DNA of 10,206 bases from Candidatus Woesearchaeota archaeon (GTDB lineage: Archaea > Nanobdellota > Nanobdellia > Woesearchaeales > GW2011-AR4): the NCBI GenBank assembly GCA_016211245.1, contig JACQSQ010000033.1:1-10206 (forward strand), given 5' to 3'. The position numbers and the translations under genes were made by a program. The notes under the pieces are model-generated. The model worked only from the letters and a program-made list of their open reading frames with translations. It searched no databases and was not told the DNA's origin. Of this stretch, positions 1 to 5,840 are shown piece by piece (position 1 is the first letter of the stretch; the number at the start of each line of letters is the position of its first letter).

Positions 1-1527
1 CAGGTTTACGTTTATGATGGAGAGATAGATGTAGCAAAACTAAAGGAATTGGGGGATGTGGAAGCAAAAGAAGGCACAATAATTTTTACTAATCCAAGAA
101 CCGGAGAAGCCTCAGTATTTGCCAGGAAAGGAGCAACTCCTAAGCCTATTGAGGGAGATTTTGTTGATTCTGCCCAGATAAGAGACACAGTACAAGCTCA
201 GGCAAGATTGGAGGAGGGTAATGCGCATCTACAAGCTACACCAATTGCCGATCTCCCAAAACTCAAGCTTAATGATGTTAATACAGTGTCTAGTTTTAAT
301 GATTTATATACATACATTAGACATCAGGCGTCACAAAGTCCTAACGGAGAAATTTATGACATATGGCAATCTTATGAGCCAGAGCAGGTTATAGAAGCAA
401 TTGAGCGTCTACGAAAATATCATGAAGGAAAAGAAATAGATTCAGAAAGGTTGGAACTAGCATATAGCGGCGTTCCAAGAGCCGCAGGAATTCAAAGAAA
501 AGTTGAAGATTTGTTATTGGGCAGAGGTTTGCCGGATGTTCTTAAGAAAGTAGACTATGTCGATAGGGCTCACAGTGGAGACAGATTTAAGGAGGTAATC
601 CCGGGCAAGCCCGTGTTTGTAGGAGACAAGCCTTTAATAAATTCGTGGCCATCTGCACAAGAGAACATGGTTATAGATATGAGCCCCGGCTCTAACTTAT
701 GGAAGGCTTATCAATCTATCAGGTTATTTTCAGAGAAATTCCAGCCCAGAAATGAGGAAGAACAATTGATGGTAGTTTTTGATTATATGAGAGCTAATGT
801 TCCATATAGTTGGGAGATAGGTGCATCAATGGTCACTCAGGAATATTCTGGTTATAGTCTGGAAGGAATTTTGTCTGCAAAATCTGCTGAAGATTTTCAA
901 GCAAGAGATTTCACAACAATGAAGCAGACAATAGATATAGGAGAAACTTGCATGTTTAGAGGTGGTGTATGCAGGCATCAAGGATTTTTGACTGCACCAA
1001 TACTTGGAAGAATGAGAATGGATGATATTCTCAAGGGCTATGGAACTTATAATATAGGGGTTCAGCATGGGTGGTCTGAATACATAACACCTGATGGCAG
1101 AAGAGTAGTCATAGATATTGCCCAGGGTTACATGGGACCTGTGCGACTTGCTCCAGGTGAAACCTCGTTGAGAAGCGGAGAAATAATTCCAGTCGACAGT
1201 CAGGGGTACGTTATGTATGTTGGAAATGTTGATGCTGATGGAAAACCTACATATTTTAGATATGCTAATTCTCAGATAGAAGGCGCGATAAACTTTCCGA
1301 GCTTGCCAGGGTCACAAGTCTTAGATGCAGAACCTAAACCACTTGTTGAAATTGATGAGGACGAACCACCACCTCCACTGGAATCAAGTCCCTATCTGCC
1401 TATTTTACAATCTGGACCGGAAACTACCAAATCTTACATAGACGCCGAAAGTGTCACTCTTCTCTCTCCGCAATTTGACAGACTTGATATAGCAAAAGTT
1501 CAGAATTTTGACCAGCTTCGAGGATAA
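1..1527 (+). CDS. Transglutaminase-like cysteine peptidase-fold protein, first repeat (5'-partial at window edge)
   Basis: The frame is open from base 1, so the gene begins upstream of the window; the TTG at 49 is only an internal codon. The 508 visible residues end at TAA 1525-1527. Counting from base 1, a transglutaminase-like triad is visible: Cys324 in GGVCRH, His356 in QHGWSEY and Asp372 in VVIDIAQGY. The G-x-CRH-x-x-x-L arrangement followed by HxWSE and D is typical of transglutaminase-core and EDR1-like peptidase folds. Around residues 277-311 this copy carries a segment about 22 residues longer than the equivalent stretch of the next repeat. A proline/acid-rich linker (DEDEPPPPLE) follows the domain, and the last ~20 residues begin a second repeat unit continued in frame after the stop. 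No signal peptide can be judged because the N-terminus is missing. Substrate is unknown; a peptidase or protein cross-linking/amidase role is inference from the fold. Confidence 0.75.
   Translation, partial: QVYVYDGEIDVAKLKELGDVEAKEGTIIFTNPRTGEASVFARKGATPKPIEGDFVDSAQIRDTVQAQARLEEGNAHLQATPIADLPKLKLNDVNTVSSFNDLYTYIRHQASQSPNGEIYDIWQSYEPEQVIEAIERLRKYHEGKEIDSERLELAYSGVPRAAGIQRKVEDLLLGRGLPDVLKKVDYVDRAHSGDRFKEVIPGKPVFVGDKPLINSWPSAQENMVIDMSPGSNLWKAYQSIRLFSEKFQPRNEEEQLMVVFDYMRANVPYSWEIGASMVTQEYSGYSLEGILSAKSAEDFQARDFTTMKQTIDIGETCMFRGGVCRHQGFLTAPILGRMRMDDILKGYGTYNIGVQHGWSEYITPDGRRVVIDIAQGYMGPVRLAPGETSLRSGEIIPVDSQGYVMYVGNVDADGKPTYFRYANSQIEGAINFPSLPGSQVLDAEPKPLVEIDEDEPPPPLESSPYLPILQSGPETTKSYIDAESVTLLSPQFDRLDIAKVQNFDQLRG
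1525..1527 (+). other. In-frame TAA interrupting a tandem-repeat protein
   Basis: The codons before and after this TAA align without a gap to the first repeat: NFDQLRG-stop-IQSIG against SFNDLYTYIRHQA (about codons 98-110, counting from base 1), with the stop opposite a Tyr codon (TAC). One base change (TAC or TAT to TAA) would explain it. No alternative start with a good ribosome binding site follows closely. It could be a true nonsense mutation, a sequencing error, or a readthrough site. Confidence 0.7.
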
Positions 1528-1623
1528 ATACAAAGCATTGGATCATTAGACCCTGAAGGAAAAGTAAGAAGCAATGTTAAAGATTATGAGCCAAATGAAG
1601 TTATCAATATTATTGATGGAATA

Positions 1624-2448
1624 GTGCAAGATGTTCGTAACGGCAGATTAACTCAGGAAAAATTAAACGAAAGGCTAAGGAATGTGCCCAGGGCTCATGG
1701 AATAAGGGAAAAAGTTAAAGATTTATTAGGGGGGCAATCAACTTCAGAAGGAATTGTCTATTACAAAATCCCATTAAAAGACAGGCTGTTTGGCAAGACT
1801 TTTGATGAAGTTAAAAGAGGGGAGCCAGTTTTTCCTGGCAAAAATCCATTAGTGCAAAAAGGCCCATCGAGCCAAGAGCATATGGTGGTAGATATGAGCC
1901 AAGGCTCTAATCTTTATAGGGCTTTTAGGGAGATAGCTGAAGACATAAACGAGCAAGGAAAATACACCGAAGAAGAAAGATTAACACAGATATATGATTA
2001 TATCGGCAGGAACACTCCCTATAGTCTTGCTTTGCACGAATCAATGACTGCCAGCGCCTTAGGAAAAAAAGAGTTTATCGATATAGGAGAAACATGCTTG
2101 TATAGAGGTGGGGTTTGCAGACATACCGGATTTGTTACTGCACCAATTCTAGGAAAAATGCGCATGACTGGTTTCTTAAAAGGTTATGGTGTGTATAATT
2201 CTGGCCCATTTCATGCCTGGTCAGAATATATAACTCCAGAAGGCAAACGCATAATAATGGATAATGCGCAGGGGTATATGGGCCCGATTAGAATCAAGTC
2301 TAATCAGGAAGCAATGAGGCTTCCTGCTAAGGGTGTACGGACTGACAAAGACGGATATGTATTATTCTATGGGGGAAATGACAAGGCAGGCAATAAATTG
2401 TATTATAGATATGCAGACCTTAAAATAAAAGGAGCAGTCAACGAATAA
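1624..2448 (+). CDS. Transglutaminase-like domain, second repeat (separated from the first by an in-frame stop)
   Basis: This second copy shares long blocks with the upstream domain, including SxQExMVxDMSxGSNL, IDIGETC, GGVCRH, TAPILG, KGYG, WSEYITP and AQGYMGP. The catalytic-type residues are all kept: Cys codon at 2116, His codon at 2212 (FHAWSEY) and Asp codon at 2260 (IIMDNAQGY). The only usable start is GTG 1624, which has no evident Shine-Dalgarno sequence and would discard conserved residues: homology to repeat 1 runs back in the same frame through 1528 and beyond the TAA. The coding unit is therefore probably the 3' half of one longer gene rather than an independent gene. If made alone from 1624 it would be 274 residues with a complete catalytic core. 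Stop is TAA at 2446-2448, followed by the promoter of the next gene. Confidence 0.75.
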   Translation: MQDVRNGRLTQEKLNERLRNVPRAHGIREKVKDLLGGQSTSEGIVYYKIPLKDRLFGKTFDEVKRGEPVFPGKNPLVQKGPSSQEHMVVDMSQGSNLYRAFREIAEDINEQGKYTEEERLTQIYDYIGRNTPYSLALHESMTASALGKKEFIDIGETCLYRGGVCRHTGFVTAPILGKMRMTGFLKGYGVYNSGPFHAWSEYITPEGKRIIMDNAQGYMGPIRIKSNQEAMRLPAKGVRTDKDGYVLFYGGNDKAGNKLYYRYADLKIKGAVNE

Positions 2449-2459
2449 TTTAAATATAA
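2449..2459 (+). promoter_or_regulatory. TATA box for the 2479 gene
   Basis: An A/T-only stretch containing TTTAAATATAA lies 20-30 nt upstream of ATG 2479, the spacing expected for an archaeal leaderless transcript. No Shine-Dalgarno sequence precedes the ATG. Confidence 0.45.
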
Positions 2460-2478
2460 TCAACATTTAGATAAAAAA

Positions 2479-2811
2479 ATGGATAAACAAGAGCTTGCAC
2501 TTGCCATATTCAGGCTGGACTTGCAGCTAAATGCTTACATTGAAATGCTTAACAGGGATGGGATTATGCACCAATTATTCCCGCAGATGTGGAAAGAGCT
2601 TCAAGATCCAATGAGGCATAGGCCTGTGGGAGATATACGGGTAAAATATGAAGACAGAGTTTTTGTCCAAAAATTGCTCGAGTTCTTTGAGAAGTATAAC
2701 AATCACTTAATAAAAGATGTCCGGGTGGAAAGACATGACCATCATGGGCTCCACTTAATCCTTGAAGAGGCTGTAGAACTTACCAAGCAGCTGTTAAGAT
2801 CCCTAGGCTGA
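2479..2811 (+). CDS. Small protein of unknown function
   Basis: I do not recognise this 110-residue protein. It starts at ATG 2479 with a TATA box about 25 nt upstream, which supports the start and suggests leaderless translation. The sequence is hydrophilic and predicted mostly helical, with amphipathic segments at the N-terminus (ALAIFRLDLQLNAYIEML) and C-terminus (ILEEAVELTKQLLRSL) and a His-rich patch (ERHDHHGLH, about residues 83-91). No transmembrane segment, signal peptide or cysteine is present. It is a single-gene unit facing the converging ATPase gene, and ends 7 nt before the first tRNA-like repeat, so it marks the left boundary of the tRNA-Met-linked island. The His cluster could bind a metal, but this is only a guess. 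Confidence 0.6.
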   Translation: MDKQELALAIFRLDLQLNAYIEMLNRDGIMHQLFPQMWKELQDPMRHRPVGDIRVKYEDRVFVQKLLEFFEKYNNHLIKDVRVERHDHHGLHLILEEAVELTKQLLRSLG

Positions 2812-2817
2812 CAAAAT

Positions 2818-2845
2818 TAAATGCCGATGGGAAGATTTGAGCTCC
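2818..2845 (-). repeat. Degenerate copy of the tRNA-Met 3' end (possible attachment-site remnant)
   Basis: Bases 2820-2845 match the 3' end of the intact tRNA-Met gene (5671-5696) at 22 of 26 positions, covering the 3' acceptor strand, discriminator and T-loop; all four differences are transitions. It has the same orientation as the intact tRNA. A 15-base block (2818-2832) is repeated exactly at 4159-4173, so the ATPase gene is bracketed by direct repeats. Too short to be a tRNA gene. Confidence 0.65.
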
Positions 2846-2847
2846 AT

Positions 2848-4068
2848 TTACGGGATTTTTCCCAGCAGCCATCTCCAAACAGGCTTTACAATTACTCTCT
2901 TAGACTCTGCCCTTATTTCATCGTCTTGATTGTAAGTTAAAATCAGCCCTTCCTTCAAATTGAACTTGTTTAGCGCTTCCATTAATCCTTTTATTTCTCT
3001 ATCTTTATTATCTTCATCTAATGAGTAGCAGACTTGTATCGCTTTAGTAATTTTTGTGCCTTCTTTCGCGACAAAATCGCATTCATTTTTGCCTTGAAAA
3101 TAAAAAATATCTTTGAACAGCTTCCTTAAATTGATAAATACCATATTCTCAAGCATTTTTCCCTTATCTTCGGAAAAAGAGGCAGAATTAACATTCGACA
3201 TTCCATTGTCTATAGAGTAGACCTTTTTTGGATTTACAATTTGCTTCCTTAACGAATAATCAAATTTAGGCACAGTGAATAGCAGATAGCTGTCCTCAAA
3301 ATACGAAACAAATGATATTGCGCTGTTGGCCGAACCCAGGCCAAAAGTTTTTTTGAGTGAGTTGTACGAGAATTCTTTCCCGACATTAGTTAACATGTAC
3401 AAGGACATTTCCCTCAATGTTTTTACGCTTCTAATCTTGTGCCTTATGGCAATATCTCTTGAGATTATATCATTGAGCAGTTCCTGCAAAATCTCTGCTT
3501 TGCCAGCCTTAAGGTACTCCGGAAACCCTCCTTTAATGAAATATTCTTGAAAAGCACCCATACTGGGCTCTTTATCAGCAAATGTAAGAAATTCCCTGAA
3601 TGAAAACGGAAATAACTCGTATCTGATATACCGTCCTGTAAGCCTTGTGCCCAATTCCCTGCTTAGCAGCGACGCATTCGAGCCTGTTATAATGACACGC
3701 TTATCATTATCAAGGACAGATCTTACAAAAAGCTCCCATCTCTGCACATTTTGGATTTCATCAAAAAAATAATATTTTTGAATACCATACTCTTCCGTAA
3801 AAATAGAATCCAGCTTTTGGAAGTCCTCAAGTTCGAAATTCACAGCTCTAGGGTCCTCAAAATTAAAATAAGAAAATCCCTTTGTTTTTTTCATAATTTG
3901 GCGGAGCAAGGTGCTTTTTCCGCATCTCCTTACGCCGGATATAACTGATGCATGAGATACATCTAAATCAATTTGGCCAAATTTCCCCCTTTCTACAGTT
4001 TTATCCAATAACAAAATGCTTTCTGCTTGGGATTTTACAATGGCTTTCAAAGTGTCTTTGAGTATCAT
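2848..4068 (-). CDS. AAA_14/DUF4143-family ATPase
   Basis: The 406-residue protein has the two-part layout of the common archaeal/bacterial ATP-binding proteins with AAA_14 and DUF4143 domains. The N-terminal ATPase shows Walker A (SGVRRCGKST, residues 44-53), Walker B with the typical DEIQ (YYFFDEIQN, 99-107) and the ITGSNASLL sensor (127-135), then LTGRY and LFPFSFREFL. The C-terminal half is DUF4143-like, ending in a PD-(D/E)xK-like region (E307, NECDFV at 329-334, AIQVCY at 343-348). In that last motif the usual E-x-K is Q-x-C, so nuclease activity is doubtful. Cellular role is generally unknown for this family; such genes are frequently transferred and multi-copy in archaea. ATG 4068 is supported by a TATA box 23-32 nt upstream. 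It is a one-gene cassette between two tRNA-3'-end repeats. Confidence 0.9.
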   Translation of the reverse strand: MILKDTLKAIVKSQAESILLLDKTVERGKFGQIDLDVSHASVISGVRRCGKSTLLRQIMKKTKGFSYFNFEDPRAVNFELEDFQKLDSIFTEEYGIQKYYFFDEIQNVQRWELFVRSVLDNDKRVIITGSNASLLSRELGTRLTGRYIRYELFPFSFREFLTFADKEPSMGAFQEYFIKGGFPEYLKAGKAEILQELLNDIISRDIAIRHKIRSVKTLREMSLYMLTNVGKEFSYNSLKKTFGLGSANSAISFVSYFEDSYLLFTVPKFDYSLRKQIVNPKKVYSIDNGMSNVNSASFSEDKGKMLENMVFINLRKLFKDIFYFQGKNECDFVAKEGTKITKAIQVCYSLDEDNKDREIKGLMEALNKFNLKEGLILTYNQDDEIRAESKRVIVKPVWRWLLGKIP

Positions 4069-4090
4069 TTTGATATAGCTTATTTTACCA

Positions 4091-4100
4091 ATATATAAAT
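4091..4100 (-). promoter_or_regulatory. TATA box of the ATPase gene
   Basis: Read on the minus strand this is ATTTATATAT, centred about 28 nt upstream of ATG 4068, with no Shine-Dalgarno sequence in between. This fits a leaderless archaeal transcript. Confidence 0.55.
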
Positions 4101-4158
4101 CTTTTCATGACTAATGCACAAATTTGTTCATCACCAATGCACACTTTTAGAATAAGGA

Positions 4159-4206
4159 TAAATGCCGATGGGAGACTTTCATTTGGATTTACAATTTTGA
4201 ACTCCC
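4159..4206 (-). repeat. Second tRNA-Met 3'-end-like copy, split by about 20 nt
   Basis: The left part (4159-4173) is identical to 2818-2832, and the right part (4196-4206) is an 11-base exact match to the tRNA-Met T-loop/T-stem (5687-5697). On the minus strand the T-stem halves GGGAG and CTCCC are both present, but the T-loop is interrupted by about 20 extra bases. It lies between the ATPase cassette and the AbiE-like cassette, in the same orientation as the other copies. Confidence 0.5.
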
Positions 4207-4230
4207 AAAATGCCTTTCCAAACCATAACA

Positions 4231-4240
4231 TTTATATATT
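4231..4240 (+). promoter_or_regulatory. TATA box of the AbiE-like operon
   Basis: TTTATATATT lies 24-33 nt upstream of ATG 4264 with no Shine-Dalgarno sequence, consistent with leaderless transcription of the antitoxin gene. Confidence 0.55.
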
Positions 4241-4242
4241 AA

Positions 4243-4260
4243 AGGATATGTTTATATCCT
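4243..4260 (+). promoter_or_regulatory. Perfect 7-bp inverted repeat between TATA box and start codon (candidate operator)
   Basis: AGGATAT-GTTT-ATATCCT is a perfect palindrome (4243-4249 and 4254-4260) that begins just after the TATA box and ends 3 nt before ATG 4264. A protein bound here would block initiation. AbiEi antitoxins of bacterial AbiE systems bind inverted repeats in their own promoter, so autoregulation is a reasonable inference. Confidence 0.5.
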
Positions 4261-4263
4261 AAA

Positions 4264-4869
4264 ATGCCAAACCAGCAATTGATCAGGAAACTTGCAGATT
4301 CTGAAGAATTGGTAGTTCCAACCCTATTCAAGCCGGTGCAGTTCAACATTATCAAAAAAATTAGCGCAGGCAGAAAGCTTACGGATAATGAAAAAAGATA
4401 TTTGAGGGGAAAAATGGGGGAAAAACTTATTGCGCTTGAAAAGCTTGAAGGCAGACAGGAAGCAAACGAAAGCCTAAACATTCTTCTTGGCAGCATTGGC
4501 TCTTATTATATTACTGGGCTGGAAGCGCTGAAGCATAATGGCTATGGGTGGTATTTTGAAGCAAAAACAATAGAAGTCATAAGCACAAGAATAGAAGGGA
4601 CAATTAGGATAGCCGGCAATATCTTTAAATTCATACGCGTAAAATCCATAGAAAAAAGCGAATACCTAATTGACAAGAATACTGGCTTGAAGTATGCTGC
4701 AAACGAGCAGATTTTTAATGACGCAAAGCTGACAAAGAATGAATATGTTAAAAATGTCTGGGTCCAAATGCTTTCAAGATACGGCAAAATGTTTGCCAAA
4801 AATTATAAAAATTTCAGGCAGTTGATTCCGAAAGAAAAAATAACAGATTATGCTAAATTTGGAGTTTAA
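4264..4869 (+). CDS. AbiEi-like antitoxin (probable)
   Basis: The 201-residue protein lies directly before the AbiEii-like gene: its TAA (4867-4869) abuts the next ATG (4870) with no gap, a toxin-antitoxin operon layout. The central part (GSYYITGLEALKHNGYGWYF, then alternating strands containing TIEVIST and FKFIRVKS) resembles the YYIS..AL....V.T.....F.F..V pattern of AbiEi-type antitoxin/transcriptional-regulator proteins. The C-terminal third is Lys-rich. The N-terminal region (about 1-60) is helical and could carry the DNA-binding part, but I cannot see a decisive helix-turn-helix. The promoter holds a perfect palindrome, fitting autorepression. The family call relies mainly on gene order and the central pattern. 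With the partner toxin broken, this gene may now be an orphan antitoxin. Confidence 0.6.
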   Translation: MPNQQLIRKLADSEELVVPTLFKPVQFNIIKKISAGRKLTDNEKRYLRGKMGEKLIALEKLEGRQEANESLNILLGSIGSYYITGLEALKHNGYGWYFEAKTIEVISTRIEGTIRIAGNIFKFIRVKSIEKSEYLIDKNTGLKYAANEQIFNDAKLTKNEYVKNVWVQMLSRYGKMFAKNYKNFRQLIPKEKITDYAKFGV

Positions 4870-5346
4870 ATGGCTAAAATACTCGACATATTGCAGGAAT
4901 TCCTGCACGAAATAGAGCAAGACAATCCGTACAAGCTGATAGGCAAAGGCGGAACAATTCTGTCATTGTTTTATTTGGATAGGCACAGGGAATCAGAAGA
5001 CTTGGATTTTGATACAACATTGGAAAGAAGCCAATACCAAAACATAGAATCTTATTTCATCTCTATACTTGAGCAGCTCAAGAGCAGGAAGCTTATAAAA
5101 AGCTACATCAAAGGCAAAAGCGGACTAGCTGCAACTAACAGGTATCACATGAACATTGCCTTGGAGACTTACAAAACATTTCATACAAAAATAGACGTTG
5201 ATTTTGTTGAAACTGCAAAATCTCCTGAGAAAAAAGGCGAACTACTTTATTATCCGATAGAAAGACTTTTTATCGGCAAGCTGATAACTTTCATTGCGAG
5301 AAAAGAATTTAAAGATATCGTAAATTGCGCTAATTTTGTTGCATAA
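4870..5346 (+). CDS. AbiEii-like nucleotidyltransferase toxin, N-terminal fragment cut off by a small insertion
   Basis: Residues 24-47 hold the nucleotidyltransferase core: GKGGT at 25-29, LSLFYLDRHRESEDLDF at 31-47, with GG27-28, Ser42, Asp44 and Asp46. KIDVDFV (108-113) supplies the third acidic strand. The region YYPIERLFIGKLITFIARKE leads into the AR-x-x-x-KDxYD signature of AbiEii/type IV toxins, but after KD (residue 149) the frame enters a hairpin insertion and stops at TAA 5344-5346, adding about nine foreign residues. The rest of the protein resumes in the same frame at 5410. Without the insertion the protein would be about 229 residues, a normal length for the family. Bacterial AbiEii enzymes are GTP-binding transferase toxins; the target of archaeal members is unknown. 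The fragment keeps the catalytic motifs but lacks the C-terminal helical half and is probably inactive. Confidence 0.8.
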   Translation: MAKILDILQEFLHEIEQDNPYKLIGKGGTILSLFYLDRHRESEDLDFDTTLERSQYQNIESYFISILEQLKSRKLIKSYIKGKSGLAATNRYHMNIALETYKTFHTKIDVDFVETAKSPEKKGELLYYPIERLFIGKLITFIARKEFKDIVNCANFVA

Positions 5347-5408
5347 TTTGGCGCAATTTTCGAGATAGATAATTGCGGCAATATTAACATAAATACCGCA
5401 ATTATCTA
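5318..5408. mobile_element. About 91-bp double-hairpin insertion (MITE-like) with TA target duplication
   Basis: The toxin coding sequence can be rejoined by deleting 93 bases: ...AAAGAT + ATTTACGATGTA restores KDIYDV. The extra DNA consists of two hairpins. Hairpin 1 pairs 5319-5330 with 5351-5362 (11 of 12 positions; 20-nt loop). Hairpin 2 pairs 5365-5378 with 5396-5409 perfectly (14 bp; 17-nt loop). All four arms share an AATTGCG core. TA dinucleotides at 5316-5317 and 5409-5410 flank the insert, as expected for a TA duplication of IS630/Tc1-type elements. There is no coding capacity, so a transposase would have to act in trans. Confidence 0.7.
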
Positions 5409-5409
5409 T

Positions 5410-5652
5410 ATTTACGATGTAGCATGGATGATTCCAAAACTTGATTCGAAAGCTTTCATTGGCAATCCAAATGTTTCCAGATTAATAGGCGATGCAATCA
5501 AAACCATTGAACAGGAAGAAATTGTTTCCTTGTACAAAAGAGCGTTCCGCAACGCAGACTTGCGTTTTAAATCCATAAAGGAGCCGAAAATTAAAAATTT
5601 TGTTGATAAGCTGGTTAGAGATTTGAGAATTCTTAATAATAGAATAAAATAA
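5410..5652 (+). pseudogene. AbiEii-like toxin, C-terminal remnant
   Basis: This 80-codon stretch continues the upstream toxin in the same frame (frame 1) once the insertion is removed: IYDVAWMIPKLDSK completes the KDxYD signature, and a helical, Lys/Arg-rich tail follows, ending at TAA 5650-5652. An ATG at 5428 could in principle start a 74-residue peptide, but there is no Shine-Dalgarno sequence or TATA box of its own at the right spacing, so I treat it as the disconnected tail of the broken gene. It ends 20 nt before the 3' end of the converging tRNA-Met gene. Confidence 0.7.
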
Positions 5653-5672
5653 ATATTTTGATGATGATGAAA

Positions 5673-5746
5673 TGCCGGTGAGGAGATTTGAACTCCCGAC
5701 GGACACCTTATGAGAGTGTCACTCTGCCAGGCTGAGTTACACCGGC
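5673..5746 (-). tRNA. tRNA-Met (anticodon CAT), probably elongator
   Basis: The 74-nt gene folds as a complete cloverleaf: acceptor GCCGGTG/CACCGGC with discriminator A, D-arm ACTC/GAGT with GG in the loop, anticodon stem ACACT/GGTGT with loop CTCATAA, variable loop CCGTC, and T-arm GGGAG-TTCAAAT-CTCCT. The anticodon is CAT. The G1-C72 pair argues against an archaeal initiator, which usually has A1-U72, and the GCCGG... acceptor start resembles archaeal elongator Met more than tRNA-Ile2. No CCA is encoded; the next bases are TTC. A TATA box lies about 30 nt upstream. Partial copies of its 3' end at 2818 and 4159 suggest use as an integration site. Confidence 0.92.
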
Positions 5747-5770
5747 GCACCCAGAAAGAATAAGATAATG

Positions 5771-5780
5771 TTTTATAAAA
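5771..5780 (-). promoter_or_regulatory. TATA box of tRNA-Met
   Basis: On the minus strand this is TTTTATAAAA, centred about 30 nt upstream of the tRNA 5' end (5746), the usual archaeal distance. Confidence 0.6.
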
Positions 5781-5809
5781 GTTACGATAGAGACTCAAAA
5801 ATCGAAAAA

Positions 5810-5819
5810 TATTTAAATA
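5810..5819 (+). promoter_or_regulatory. TATA box of the vapBC-like operon
   Basis: TATTTAAATA lies 22-31 nt upstream of ATG 5841. With no Shine-Dalgarno sequence between, the vapB-like mRNA is probably leaderless. Confidence 0.6.
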
Positions 5820-5840
5820 TGTCAAATATGTATAATATGT
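5815..5840 (+). promoter_or_regulatory. Three tandem 9-bp repeats overlapping the transcription start (candidate operator)
   Basis: AAATATGT (5815-5822), AAATATGT (5824-5831) and TAATATGT (5833-5840) are spaced exactly 9 bp apart, running from the TATA box up to ATG 5841. Ribbon-helix-helix antitoxins commonly bind tandem short sites in their own promoter, so this is a plausible autoregulatory operator. The A/T-rich composition means chance cannot be excluded. Confidence 0.4.

Noticed and set aside
1525..1527. Pyrrolysine or selenocysteine recoding at the in-frame stop
   Set aside because: The codon is TAA, not TAG or TGA, and the aligned residue is Tyr.
4113..4143. Direct repeat AATGCACA (4113-4120, 4136-4143) upstream of the ATPase gene
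   Set aside because: Only 8 bases, upstream of the TATA box, with no symmetry; could be chance.
5428..5652. Independent small gene starting at ATG 5428
   Set aside because: It continues the AbiEii-like toxin frame exactly once the insertion is removed, and completes the KDxYD motif upstream of the ATG.
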